Shown here: one piece after another, positions 43,505 to 53,026 of the stretch | Layout of the letters: each line of letters starts with the position of its first letter | Numbering within the stretch: position 1 is the stretch's first letter | DNA from: Sphingobacterium sp. UBA5670 | GTDB lineage: Bacteria > Bacteroidota > Bacteroidia > Sphingobacteriales > Sphingobacteriaceae | Direction of reading: 5' to 3' | DNA: 64,000 nt | NCBI RefSeq assembly: GCF_002420705.1 | Contig: NZ_DIIM01000020.1 | Span: 193,816-257,815 of the forward strand | Position numbers and translations under genes: made by a program | The notes under the pieces: model-generated | The model's database searches: none | What the model saw: only the letters and a program-made list of their open reading frames with translations | Told to the model about the DNA's origin: nothing

Positions 43505-43939
43505 ATGCTACAAAACATTTCATGGGGGCAATACCTCTCGATATTAATACTCCTGGTCCTTATTTACTACGTGTGGTACTTTATAAAATATTACCAGGAT
43601 GGAATAATCAAAAGACTATCAAAGGATAAGTCAGATGATGATATAGAAGTATATAATCCCTTTCCTGAAGAAAAACCATCGGAAGACTTAGAAATCGAGC
43701 TACTCGAAAATATGGTCAATGAAATAAGGGAATTCATATTGGATAAGGCAGGCAAACAGGTTGACAAAAATGAGCTGGCCCAACAGCTGGAGTCTTATGT
43801 CGCAAACTTTAATGGGTTACATAAGCCTGCCTTCCGATATGCCCTTACTAATTATATAATACAACAGGCAGAAATCAAATGCGGGGTAGTCTTTGAGGAA
43901 AGAGAACTGGAGGCTATGTGGGATAAGCTATCCCGCTAA
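43505..43939 (+). CDS. Membrane-anchored hypothetical protein at head of transfer operon
   Basis: This 144-residue protein has one N-terminal membrane helix (about 8-29, YLSILILLVLIYYVWYFI) and a basic then acidic cytoplasmic tail. The tail ends in a helical domain (about 58-144, ENMVNEIREFILDKAGKQVD and so on). I know such proteins as a regular first gene of Sphingobacterial tra operons, but no function is established. The next gene follows by 28 bases. Confidence 0.7.
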   Translation: MLQNISWGQYLSILILLVLIYYVWYFIKYYQDGIIKRLSKDKSDDDIEVYNPFPEEKPSEDLEIELLENMVNEIREFILDKAGKQVDKNELAQQLESYVANFNGLHKPAFRYALTNYIIQQAEIKCGVVFEERELEAMWDKLSR

Positions 43940-43967
43940 CATTTTACAACACTAAAATTCAAGCATT

Positions 43968-44978
43968 ATGAAATTTTTATCTATGGTAATTGCAATAGGA
44001 GCATTAGTAACAAGCTCCTGCAAAGAAAAAATCTGGGATGTTACCCTACCCACGGAAAAAGTAACAAATCCCATCAATGAAAATGGTGAGCTATCAGGTT
44101 CTCTTCCATGGAAGGCTTTTAACTCCATGAAGGAATTTGAGCAAACAATGTTAACTCTTCATTCCCTCCATGAAGATGAGCTATTAAACTGGGAAAAAAG
44201 CCAAAAGGGTTTTATCTCATGGCTTTCTAAAACCAAAGCTCAAAACGATAGTGTTGCTGAGATCCCAGACATTCAATTAGCTACTATTCTCGACAAAGAG
44301 GGAAGAATACAGGTGGCCGACACTATTTATCAATTTGTGCCGGGAATTAAAGAAGGAATTGGTTACGCAATTCCGGCTAGGTACAAGGACCAGATTTTAA
44401 AAGGGCAGACCGACTTTAGGAATTGGAAAGGAGTAGCAACATACAGTATTTCCTTAACCTTAATGCCATTTCCAAAATGGTTAGATCCCGATCAAATCAT
44501 AGATAAACAACCCGGAGTTTCCATTTGCGATTTTCCAAACTCCTTTCTTTTCCCCTGGTGGGGACATAAAGGTGATCAGATCTTCCATAGTGACACTGGA
44601 AATTTATTACCAAAAGATAATGGGCGAAGTGTCCGAATAGATTATCACCGCTGGCGCGTTGGATTCCTATTTTACAGTTCCGCTGGAGTACGGGTAAAGG
44701 CATGGAAAGATACAAGAATTGGAGGGTGGATGTCTACCATAAAAATGGATAACGTCCAACTTGAAAGCTGTATCAAGGGTAAAGTTGTAATACCAGGTTT
44801 GTTTCCACAAAACTTTCATGAATCCGTGAGTATGTACGCAACAAATACAAACAAACTTGAAAAAACGCTAATCTGGGCTGCAGCCCCAATGCATGTAGAA
44901 GTTCTACCGGAGCATTTTAATATAAAGTTTAAAGTAACCTACAAGGGTCAACCTATTAGCCGATCCGTTCGGGAATAA
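43968..44978 (+). CDS. Putative lipoprotein, unknown function
   Basis: This 336-residue protein has a signal peptide and lipobox (LVTSSC, Cys18), so it is envelope-anchored. The mature part has a helical region (about 50-90) and a beta-rich region with many aromatic residues (FPWWGHKGDQIFHSD and YHRWRVGFLFYSSAGVRVKA). No family is recognised with confidence. It precedes the hairpin at 44987, which would separate it in expression from the tra genes proper. It may be a cargo or an entry-exclusion-type protein. Confidence 0.65.
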   Translation: MKFLSMVIAIGALVTSSCKEKIWDVTLPTEKVTNPINENGELSGSLPWKAFNSMKEFEQTMLTLHSLHEDELLNWEKSQKGFISWLSKTKAQNDSVAEIPDIQLATILDKEGRIQVADTIYQFVPGIKEGIGYAIPARYKDQILKGQTDFRNWKGVATYSISLTLMPFPKWLDPDQIIDKQPGVSICDFPNSFLFPWWGHKGDQIFHSDTGNLLPKDNGRSVRIDYHRWRVGFLFYSSAGVRVKAWKDTRIGGWMSTIKMDNVQLESCIKGKVVIPGLFPQNFHESVSMYATNTNKLEKTLIWAAAPMHVEVLPEHFNIKFKVTYKGQPISRSVRE

Positions 44979-44986
44979 TTAGACCC

Positions 44987-45034
44987 AACCGGGGAATAGA
45001 TGATTGGGAAATGTGTGACGGAACTTCCCCGGTT
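44987..45034 (+). terminator. Long-loop hairpin before traE (terminator or attenuator)
   Basis: AACCGGGGAA pairs perfectly with TTCCCCGGTT around a 28-base loop, followed by TATTTAT. It lies just after the lipoprotein stop (44978) and before traE (45128). It may end the upstream transcript or lower read-through into the tra operon. Confidence 0.55.
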
Positions 45035-45127
45035 TATTTATAAACATCAAACGGAGGGCGGTATTAAGTGAAATGGAAATCAAGTGAAGAGAGAGATATT
45101 ACCCCCTCCTATCATAAAATAGATACA

Positions 45128-45469
45128 ATGAAAAAGGTTTTTACGATAAGTGCGGTTGGGAAGAGAATAAAAACAAACCGCTTTTCATTAATCATGCTAT
45201 GCCTCCTGTTAGCTGTAGGAAACAGTTATGGACAGGATGGTTCAGCTGGAATTCAGGCAGCCAATACCCAGGTGCGCTCCTACTTCGATGGAGGTACTCA
45301 ATTAATGTATGGCGTAGGCGCTTTACTTGCCCTTATCGGTGCAGTAAAAGTATATCAAAAATGGAACGCCGGCGACCCGGACACCAGTAAAGTTGCAGCA
45401 TCCTGGTTTGGCTCCTGTATATTCCTAGTCGTAGTAGTAACCATAATCCGAAGCTTTTTTGGATTGTAA
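45128..45469 (+). CDS. traE: TraE-like (DUF4134) conjugal transfer protein
   Basis: This 113-residue protein has a signal-anchor helix (about 12-34, ending NSYGQ) and two further hydrophobic helices (about 59-73 and 90-110). GGTQLMYGVGALLALIGAVK is the DUF4134 signature, and WNAGDPDTSKVAASWFGSCI links the helices. It is thought to be a pilin- or VirB2-like inner-membrane component. I chose ATG 45128. An in-frame GTG at 45068 would add 20 residues with no signal-like character. It is the first clear tra gene of the operon. Confidence 0.9.
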   Translation: MKKVFTISAVGKRIKTNRFSLIMLCLLLAVGNSYGQDGSAGIQAANTQVRSYFDGGTQLMYGVGALLALIGAVKVYQKWNAGDPDTSKVAASWFGSCIFLVVVVTIIRSFFGL

Positions 45470-45481
45470 AATAGAAAACTC

Positions 45482-45916
45482 ATGCACCAGCAATTAAAAG
45501 AAAAACTTTGGGCTTATATAGTCCACAATAATCCTGAACTCATGTTCACCCTACAGGAAGACTATAATGTAACCCAATACCTGGAAGACAAGGTAAGCGG
45601 AGTAATGCCAACAGCCTTGAAACTTCTTGAAGAAGATAAACCAGGTTATGCAATTGTAGAGCTATGTATGGAGGAAATGACTGCTCAGCTAAGACCTTCA
45701 AAATATAATTACCTCACCTCTATTTTGGCTTCAGATTTTGAGGATCAATATTCTACACTTAAAGAAGCCGGGCTATTAACTTATGAGGCAGTGAACCTCA
45801 TCGATTATTGCCAACCAGTATTTGAAAAATACGGCTTCACTGAAGACAATGAAAATAGTAGTTTACTGCGAGGCGCTATAGAAGATAAAATTTCCGAATA
45901 CCTACAAGAAATGTAA
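45482..45916 (+). CDS. DUF1896-like protein
   Basis: This 144-residue acidic, all-helical cytoplasmic protein resembles DUF1896 members found next to the large helicase-methyltransferases of Bacteroidota mobile elements: KLWAYIVHNNPELM at the start, YAIVELCMEEMTAQLRPSKY near 60, and the late FTEDNENSSLLRGAIEDKIS. The family has no known activity. Its ATG is 12 bases after the traE stop and its stop 41 bases before the giant gene, so it is probably a partner of that protein. Confidence 0.75.
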   Translation: MHQQLKEKLWAYIVHNNPELMFTLQEDYNVTQYLEDKVSGVMPTALKLLEEDKPGYAIVELCMEEMTAQLRPSKYNYLTSILASDFEDQYSTLKEAGLLTYEAVNLIDYCQPVFEKYGFTEDNENSSLLRGAIEDKISEYLQEM

Positions 45917-45957
45917 GCTGGGCGACCAGGCATTAGTGAAAACGAAATAGTGAAGAA

Positions 45958-48900
45958 ATGGCTTATAATGCTTTACAAAAATTATCCGATAACATCGGAG
46001 CACTGGAAATTGCTCTATCCCTAACCGATCAGGATGTGCCAACCCAACAGCAGCTGGATCAACTGAGAAAGTATTCAGGCTTCGGTGGCATAAAGGCCAT
46101 ACTTTTCGGCCAGGGTTCTATTAATAGTTGGAAAGAAAATGGCGCAGCTCAAGCAGATTTGCGATTACATGAGCCTGTACAACGATTGTACCAGCTAATT
46201 TCGACGTACTATGACAATAATGATTTCCATAAAATTTGCGAATCATTAAAAAACAGCACTTTAACGGCATTCTATACCCCGGATTTTGTTCCTGAAACTA
46301 TATATAGAGCATTGACCGATATTGGTTTCCATCCGAAATACCTTTATGAACCTTCAGCTGGTACGGGCATTTTTATCGAACAAGCAATTCGCAACTTTCC
46401 AAACCTTATCCAGATAAAAGCGATTGAAAAGGACTCTTTAACTGCCAGGGTATTAAAAACAATAAGTAAAAGCTGGAAGCACAACACGGAGGTACAGCCA
46501 ATAGGGTTTGAACAAACTGCGGAAGCAGAAGAAGAAATGGTAGATCTCATGGTGAGCAATATTCCATTTGGAAACTTTAGAGTTCATGATCCCTTGCTTA
46601 TCGGAGAACATGCAGTAATTCGGGAACGTATTCACAATTATTTTTTCGCTAAAGGCATTTCAAAAGTAGCAGATGGAGGCCTGTTGGCTTTTATTACCAC
46701 AGATACTTTCCTAAATAACCCTGCAAACCTGGAAGCCAGAAAATACTTGTTCAGCAGAGCAGATTTTATATCCCTGTCTGTGCTGCCTGAAAACCTGATG
46801 AGCGATACCGGTGGCACTGACGCACCAACCCATTTATTGATCGTTCAAAAAAACAACGGCAAAACCATATTGAATGAAATAGATAATATCCTCATTCAAA
46901 CCCAAAAACAGGAACAAGATGATGGAACCTATTTCATAAATAACTATATCCTTAACCATCCACAGATCCGCATGGGTGACCAAATTGCCCCAGGTAAAAA
47001 CCAATATGGCCAAGCCCACCTGAAAATTAGGCAATCCGGGCCCATCGAAGCAATTGCAGAAAACCTTAATAATATTCTACGCACAGATTTTTCGAAGAAT
47101 TTAAACCTTCTTAAACTAAATCAGGCCTATAAAACTATACCGCAACCAAATCACGAACTTGCTTCTGATCAATCCTCTTACAGAATTGATTATATCCCTG
47201 CCCCCTATATAAACCATCAAGAAGAAGTATCTTTTCAACTGGGCCTATTTGAAGCGCTACCCAATGAGCAGATAAACCGCGCTCAGGCATACATCAGTGT
47301 AAGAGACGAACTCTTTGTTCATAAAGCTTCGGCAAAAGTACTTGCTACAATTTCCACTAAAGATAATCCCAATCATGATCTGGCAGTGCTCATTGCTTCA
47401 AAAAGGCAAGGCACCAACCGTTTTATGTATAAAGTATATGTAAATGCTTTTGGAAATTGGACCACCGAAAAATGGCAAAATGCAACTGGCATTAAACAAG
47501 AATGCGCCACGTTGACCAATAAGTTGAATCAATATAGTCATGAATATAATATTCATGCTGATGATCAGATTCATAACCTATTCCCTTTAAAAGGCAATAA
47601 CCTTGAATCAAAACTGGACATAAAACCATTTTACAGCTCCGGAACCCTTATCATCCATGAAAATGCACTATATACCATAAAGGAGATCAATAAAGACAGG
47701 ACCACCGCCACCTTAAACAAAGTTTCCGGCGAAGATGAACAGCTTGATTTCTTTATGCATTATATAGCGTTGAGAAACACTTATTATGAATTATATAAGC
47801 TTGAACATGCAGGGCAAAGCGATTCGGGAACATTGAGATCTGATTTAAATAGGCATTATGACCAATTAACCAATGGTTTTCCGTCCTTAAATGATACAAC
47901 ATTGTCCAAGAGGATAAGGATTGATACTGCACATGGCAACAATATATTATCCTGCCTGGAGAAGAAGACCAGAGAGGGATTTGCCAAAGCAGATTTTCTT
48001 TCTTACAACATTTTTGCACCAAAAGAAGCATTTACTACCGAAGATGCAAAGGAAGCCCTCGCCTATTGTCTGGCAGAAAAAGGAACTGTAGACCTTAACC
48101 TGATCAGTACTATAATGAATAAAGGGCAATCAGAAGTACGGTCAGCACTTAGAGATGAATTATATCAAGATCCTGATAATGGAAATTGGTTAACAGCGGA
48201 TCAATATCTAAGCGGAAATGTAGTAGAAAAGCTGCAGTCTGCTATGAAAATACTAAAAGCAGCGCCTGATAATGCCGAATGGCAACACTGTGTCCAATCG
48301 TTAAAAGGAGTTCAACCAGAACCCATTCCATTTGAATTACTGGATTTTAATTTCGGGGAACGATGGATTCCTTTGGATTATTATGAAGATTTTGCTACTT
48401 ATCTTTTTGAAACTCCAGTCAAAATAGCCTACCTAAGATCAAGAGATGAATTTAAGGTTAAGGCAGAAAGTTATAACGCAAAAATTACGCAAGAATTTGC
48501 TATTAAACCGATTAGTGGCAAAAACATGTATGGAATTACCCTGCTGGAAAATGCCCTGGAAAATACGGCTCCATTTTTTACCTATACGGTAAAAGATGCA
48601 AGTGGCGCTGATCGTAAGCTCCCGGATAATGAAGCCACCCAGCTGGCGCACCAGAAGATTGAAGCTATTCGATCGGCTTTTATTCAGTGGTTGTCAGAAC
48701 TACCTCAGCAAAGACAGGACTATTTGGTAAAGATATATAACAACACCTTTAATTGTTTCCGACTAAGGGAATATAATGGTGCACACCTCACCTTTCCTGG
48801 CCTGGATAAAGCAGCACTTGGAATTGATGACCTATACGAATCGCAAAAAAGTGCTGTATGGAGAGTTCTACAAAATAGAGGAGCTTTAATTGACCACGAA

Positions 48901-51495
48901 GTTGGTTTAGGCAAAACCCTCACCATGATTACCGCAGCACAAGAAATGCGCAGGTTAAGTATAGCGCAAAAGCCGGTAATCCTGGCTATGAAAGCAAATG
49001 TTAGCCAAATAGCTGAAACATACCGCAATGCGTATCCTAATGCAAAAATTCTCTTTCCAGGAAAGGAGGATTTTACTCCGAAAGAACGAGGTCGCATTTT
49101 CAACGAAATAAAAAATAATGATTGGGATTGCATCATTTTAACGCATGACCAGTTTTCCAAAATAGAACAGTCGCCAGAAATAATGCAGCAAGTTTTAAGC
49201 CAGGAACTATCCAATGTGACTGCAGATCTGGTCACAATGCAGGAATTACGAGGAAATAGCAGTAAAGGGGAAATTAAGGGACTTGAAATACGCAAACAAA
49301 ATCTCATAGCACGCCTCAAAGAGACGGAACATAAAATTGGCCAAAGAAAGGATAGTGATATAGACTTCAGAAGTATGAATATTGACCACATCTTCTTAGA
49401 CGAAAGCCACAAGTTCAAAAACTTGACCTTTACTACCCGTCACAGTCGAGTTGCGGGTTTAGGTAACCAAGCCGGTAGCCAGCGCGCTTTAAATATGCTT
49501 TACGCAGTTAGGGACCTGCAACAACGTTTCCAAACAGATCTATGCGTAACGTTTCTCTCCGGTACTCCTATTTCTAATAGCCTTACCGAACTATACCTGA
49601 TCAACAAATACCTTCGGCCCCGTGAAATGGAACGCCAGGGGATTGAACATTTTGATGGATGGGCAGCCGTTTATGCCCGCAAGTCAACAGATTTTGAATT
49701 TAGTATAACCAACGAAATTATTGCCAAAGAACGTTTTAGGGAATTTATAAAAGTACCTGAACTGGCAACTTCTTATGCCGAAATAACCGACCATAAAACC
49801 GCTAAACATATCAATTTAGACAAGCCAGAACTCGAAGAAATACTGGTTCCGTTAAAACCAAGCGAAGAGCAGCAGGCATTTATTGAAAAACTCATGCAAT
49901 TCGCACAGACCGGTGATGCCACCCTTCTTGGCCGTTTACCCCTATCCCCAACAGAAGAAAAAGCCAAAATGCTTATTGCAACTAATATGGCTACCAAAAT
50001 GGCAACGGATATGCGATTGATCGACCCAGTTTTATTCAGCGATCACCCGGACAATAAGGTAAACTCATGTTGCCGGAAAGTGGCTGATATTTTTAAAGAA
50101 AGCCAATTACATAAAGGAACACAAATTATCTTTTGCGACTTGGGCACACCTGGAACGGAAGGATTTAACCTCTATGAGGCCATTCGACAAAAACTGGTCA
50201 CTGACTTTAATATTCCGGCAGCTGAAATCACTTTTATTCATGATTGGTCTGATGCAAAAAAACCTGAATTGTTCCAAAAAATGAACAACGGAACCATCCG
50301 TTTGCTTATTGGATCGACAGAAAAAGCTGGAACCGGCCTAAATGTCCAAAAAAGGATAGTTGCGATGCACCATCTAACTATCCCCTGGAAACCTTCTGAA
50401 TTTGAACAGCGCAATGGTAGAGGTGCACGCCAGGGAAATTGGTTGGCTAAGACACATTTCGAAAACAAAGTCCGCAATTACATATACGCTACAGAAAAAT
50501 CGTTGGATAATTACCGATTTAACTTAAATAAAAACAAACAGGTTTTTATCAGTCAATTGAAAAATAACAGCCTGGCAGTGAGAAAAATTGACGAAGGAGC
50601 ACTCGACGAACAATCGGGAATGAATTTCGCAGAATATATTGCAGTTCTCTCTGGCGATACCACTATGCTGGAAAAGGCCAAACTTGATAAGGAAATCTTA
50701 AGCTTGGAAAGTCTAAGAGCTGCACACTACAAAGAAATCGCACGGTCGCGGGCTACTTTAGAACGGCTGACAAAGGATAATGAACAAGAGCAAAAGACTT
50801 TAGGTTTATTGGAAAATGACGCTACTTTTTACCTGGATCAGCTCAGTTATGGAAAGGATGGAACAAAGGAAAATCCAATAAAGCTAATTGGTGTAAAAAG
50901 TAATGAAGCAGAAATATTAGGCCATCATATCATTGATCTATATCAACACTGGAAACCGACGGCCGGGGCTTCGGGAGTTCAGCGAATTGGTTCTCTATAT
51001 GGTTTCGATCTTTTTATTGAAAAAAAGGAAAACCATTCTCTTACAGGAGAAAACGCCTATCATAACAACCTATTTGCAACAAGAACCGATTCTGGCATTC
51101 GGTACGATTATAATCATGGGACGCCAAATGTTGATAATCCGAAATTGGCTGCACGCTATTATCTCAATGCCATTGACCGAGCACCCAATATTGCCGAACA
51201 GTACCGTGCCCGGATTGATAAAAATTCCCAAGAAATTAAGCTTCTTTCTATCATTTCACAAAAGGCTTTTGAAAAGCAAAAACTATTAGATGAAAAAAAG
51301 AAGGCAGTAGCACAATTAGAGCAGGAGATTACAAAAGCAATTCAAGACAGGCAGTTGGTATTAAACGGTACTGCCCATAATGAGGTACACATGGAAGACA
51401 AACTTCCAGACAAACCAGAAAATAGTATAACGGTGGCTAAGGTTTTACCCATTACCAGGCCGGAGATTGTTCATTCACGGAGAATGGGCTTATAA
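45958..51495 (+). CDS. Giant N6-DNA methylase / SNF2-type helicase fusion (DarB-like)
   Basis: This 1845-residue protein joins a DNA adenine methyltransferase to a superfamily-2 helicase. The methyltransferase has the SAM-binding YEPSAGTG (130-137) and catalytic SNIPF (200-204), a variant of NPPY. The helicase has Walker A VGLGKT (982-987), the box DESH (1148-1151), and C-terminal motifs EKAGTGLNVQ and EQRNGRGARQGN. A coiled-coil region follows. The layout resembles phage P1 DarB and similar ICE proteins, thought to protect transferred DNA from restriction. It lies between traE and traF, where CTnDOT has no such gene. The DUF1896-like gene beside it is a likely partner. Confidence 0.9.
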   Translation: MAYNALQKLSDNIGALEIALSLTDQDVPTQQQLDQLRKYSGFGGIKAILFGQGSINSWKENGAAQADLRLHEPVQRLYQLISTYYDNNDFHKICESLKNSTLTAFYTPDFVPETIYRALTDIGFHPKYLYEPSAGTGIFIEQAIRNFPNLIQIKAIEKDSLTARVLKTISKSWKHNTEVQPIGFEQTAEAEEEMVDLMVSNIPFGNFRVHDPLLIGEHAVIRERIHNYFFAKGISKVADGGLLAFITTDTFLNNPANLEARKYLFSRADFISLSVLPENLMSDTGGTDAPTHLLIVQKNNGKTILNEIDNILIQTQKQEQDDGTYFINNYILNHPQIRMGDQIAPGKNQYGQAHLKIRQSGPIEAIAENLNNILRTDFSKNLNLLKLNQAYKTIPQPNHELASDQSSYRIDYIPAPYINHQEEVSFQLGLFEALPNEQINRAQAYISVRDELFVHKASAKVLATISTKDNPNHDLAVLIASKRQGTNRFMYKVYVNAFGNWTTEKWQNATGIKQECATLTNKLNQYSHEYNIHADDQIHNLFPLKGNNLESKLDIKPFYSSGTLIIHENALYTIKEINKDRTTATLNKVSGEDEQLDFFMHYIALRNTYYELYKLEHAGQSDSGTLRSDLNRHYDQLTNGFPSLNDTTLSKRIRIDTAHGNNILSCLEKKTREGFAKADFLSYNIFAPKEAFTTEDAKEALAYCLAEKGTVDLNLISTIMNKGQSEVRSALRDELYQDPDNGNWLTADQYLSGNVVEKLQSAMKILKAAPDNAEWQHCVQSLKGVQPEPIPFELLDFNFGERWIPLDYYEDFATYLFETPVKIAYLRSRDEFKVKAESYNAKITQEFAIKPISGKNMYGITLLENALENTAPFFTYTVKDASGADRKLPDNEATQLAHQKIEAIRSAFIQWLSELPQQRQDYLVKIYNNTFNCFRLREYNGAHLTFPGLDKAALGIDDLYESQKSAVWRVLQNRGALIDHEVGLGKTLTMITAAQEMRRLSIAQKPVILAMKANVSQIAETYRNAYPNAKILFPGKEDFTPKERGRIFNEIKNNDWDCIILTHDQFSKIEQSPEIMQQVLSQELSNVTADLVTMQELRGNSSKGEIKGLEIRKQNLIARLKETEHKIGQRKDSDIDFRSMNIDHIFLDESHKFKNLTFTTRHSRVAGLGNQAGSQRALNMLYAVRDLQQRFQTDLCVTFLSGTPISNSLTELYLINKYLRPREMERQGIEHFDGWAAVYARKSTDFEFSITNEIIAKERFREFIKVPELATSYAEITDHKTAKHINLDKPELEEILVPLKPSEEQQAFIEKLMQFAQTGDATLLGRLPLSPTEEKAKMLIATNMATKMATDMRLIDPVLFSDHPDNKVNSCCRKVADIFKESQLHKGTQIIFCDLGTPGTEGFNLYEAIRQKLVTDFNIPAAEITFIHDWSDAKKPELFQKMNNGTIRLLIGSTEKAGTGLNVQKRIVAMHHLTIPWKPSEFEQRNGRGARQGNWLAKTHFENKVRNYIYATEKSLDNYRFNLNKNKQVFISQLKNNSLAVRKIDEGALDEQSGMNFAEYIAVLSGDTTMLEKAKLDKEILSLESLRAAHYKEIARSRATLERLTKDNEQEQKTLGLLENDATFYLDQLSYGKDGTKENPIKLIGVKSNEAEILGHHIIDLYQHWKPTAGASGVQRIGSLYGFDLFIEKKENHSLTGENAYHNNLFATRTDSGIRYDYNHGTPNVDNPKLAARYYLNAIDRAPNIAEQYRARIDKNSQEIKLLSIISQKAFEKQKLLDEKKKAVAQLEQEITKAIQDRQLVLNGTAHNEVHMEDKLPDKPENSITVAKVLPITRPEIVHSRRMGL

Positions 51496-51517
51496 TGAAC
51501 ATTAAATATTTGAAAAT

Positions 51518-51841
51518 ATGTCTAACAGTATTTATAAAATAAATAAGGGGATTAATACAGCAATAGAATTTAGAGGCCTTAAAGCTCAATATATATGGTA
51601 CCTCGGAGCCACAGTACTCATCCTGATGATCCTGTTTGCCACTTTATATTTAATAGGGATGAACCAATATCTATGCATCGCGTTAACCGGTATCCTGGGT
51701 ATTATTTCTATAAATAAAATATACGCCATGAGTAAACGATATGGGGTTCATGGACTGAGCAAATTAATGGCCAAAAGGCTAATGCCGGATGTAATCAAAA
51801 CTAAAAGTCGATTAGTGTTTATGAAAAAATCCAAATCTTAA
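51518..51841 (+). CDS. traF: TraF-like (DUF4133) conjugal transfer protein
   Basis: This 107-residue protein has two adjacent membrane helices (about 26-48 and 50-67, YLGATVLILMILFATLYLIG and LCIALTGILGIISINKIYAM) and a basic C-terminal tail (LMAKRLMPDVIKTKSRLVFM). It matches the VirB3-like TraF family. It starts 22 bases after the giant gene. It should sit in the inner membrane with the TraG ATPase. Confidence 0.88.
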   Translation: MSNSIYKINKGINTAIEFRGLKAQYIWYLGATVLILMILFATLYLIGMNQYLCIALTGILGIISINKIYAMSKRYGVHGLSKLMAKRLMPDVIKTKSRLVFMKKSKS

Positions 51842-51859
51842 AAATTAAAACGGATAACA

Positions 51860-53002
51860 ATGAACGAAGAACCAAAATTCCTTATTGGAGAGCATATCTA
51901 TAGAATTAATAATGTCCTGGAGTTTATCAGCCAGGTTGGGCAACCTGAAAACAAAATTTTGTTTGAGCAATTAATAGAACACGACCATAGTTATGAAATG
52001 AAGGTCAATATTGGAAACGGACAATTAATTCCAAAGAAAGAAAACGCTGAATCTGTGCGGATACCAAAATCAATATTTGAAGGTTACGCAGAACAATCAG
52101 TATTTGCAGAACGCTTTAACCATAGTTTTTCTGAAAAAATGGGCATCAGGCTCATTGATAAAGCCAACTACGAAAGAATCCAAAACCTGGACATACGATT
52201 ACCAGAAGTTACATTCCCGACAATTGAACTGGATGGGTTCAACTATGAAATAGATGTATCGTTATTCGAATTAAGACAGGTTGAACAGCCATTCAATACA
52301 GTGTCCATAAGAGACCTGGAAATTGAAAATGGCAAGTACCAGCTGTTCACAGATAATGATGGTGTACTTGGTAACTATGATTACTTACCCAACCTCCATC
52401 AAATTGACCAATTAGTAAAATTGGCTCCCGAAGAAGTAGCAAAAGTATATGGTATTTCCAAGGATAGACTACCCCATAACGATAAGGATCTCAGATCACA
52501 CCCGGATTTTATAGTTGAGCGGATCGAAAAGGGAAAGTTACCTATAATCAGGATAGTGGATGAAGACTATTACATCGATGCCAGAATGGAGGAATTACGA
52601 TCATGCAGTGATCCATTTAAAAGAATAATCCTTGACGAAAACAGTCCAAGAAGGTTTGATGAAAATGATAATCGCTTTGTTTACTTCTACGATGTATTGA
52701 ACCGGAAAGTGGACTACGATTACGGAATGTTGACAGAACTACCCAAAAACCATGTATTTATCATCCTACCGGATTTGATTACGCTCGATCCTGTTTCGGC
52801 CGGTAGAAAATACTGTAATGACCCAACGGCATTGTTGAATAGCTATCCAATTCAGAATAGCATGGAGGCCCGGATTGTATTGCCTGAAAAGACATTTCTA
52901 CCGGAACTCATTAAGGAAAACAAAATAAGTGAACAAGAAAACAGCCAGAAGAAAGAAAATCACCTTAAAAATCCTGGCAAAAGAAATGGATTAGGCATGT
53001 AA
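51860..53002 (+). CDS. Unknown protein with internal duplicated domain
   Basis: This 380-residue cytoplasmic protein contains two related units. Unit 1 (about 130-215) reads FNYEIDVSLFELRQVEQPFN, then YDYLPNLHQIDQLVKLAPEE with VAKVYG. Unit 2 (about 235-330) reads YYIDARMEELRSCSDPFKRI, then VDYDYGMLTELPKNHVFIIL with SAGRKY. Shared Asp, Tyr and Pro positions show that they arose by duplication. The family is unknown to me. It lies between traF and traG, separated from them by 18 and 24 bases, so it belongs to the transfer operon. It may be specific to Sphingobacterial elements. Confidence 0.7.
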   Translation: MNEEPKFLIGEHIYRINNVLEFISQVGQPENKILFEQLIEHDHSYEMKVNIGNGQLIPKKENAESVRIPKSIFEGYAEQSVFAERFNHSFSEKMGIRLIDKANYERIQNLDIRLPEVTFPTIELDGFNYEIDVSLFELRQVEQPFNTVSIRDLEIENGKYQLFTDNDGVLGNYDYLPNLHQIDQLVKLAPEEVAKVYGISKDRLPHNDKDLRSHPDFIVERIEKGKLPIIRIVDEDYYIDARMEELRSCSDPFKRIILDENSPRRFDENDNRFVYFYDVLNRKVDYDYGMLTELPKNHVFIILPDLITLDPVSAGRKYCNDPTALLNSYPIQNSMEARIVLPEKTFLPELIKENKISEQENSQKKENHLKNPGKRNGLGM

Positions 53003-53026
53003 TTATTAACAAGGAAATCGTGAAGA

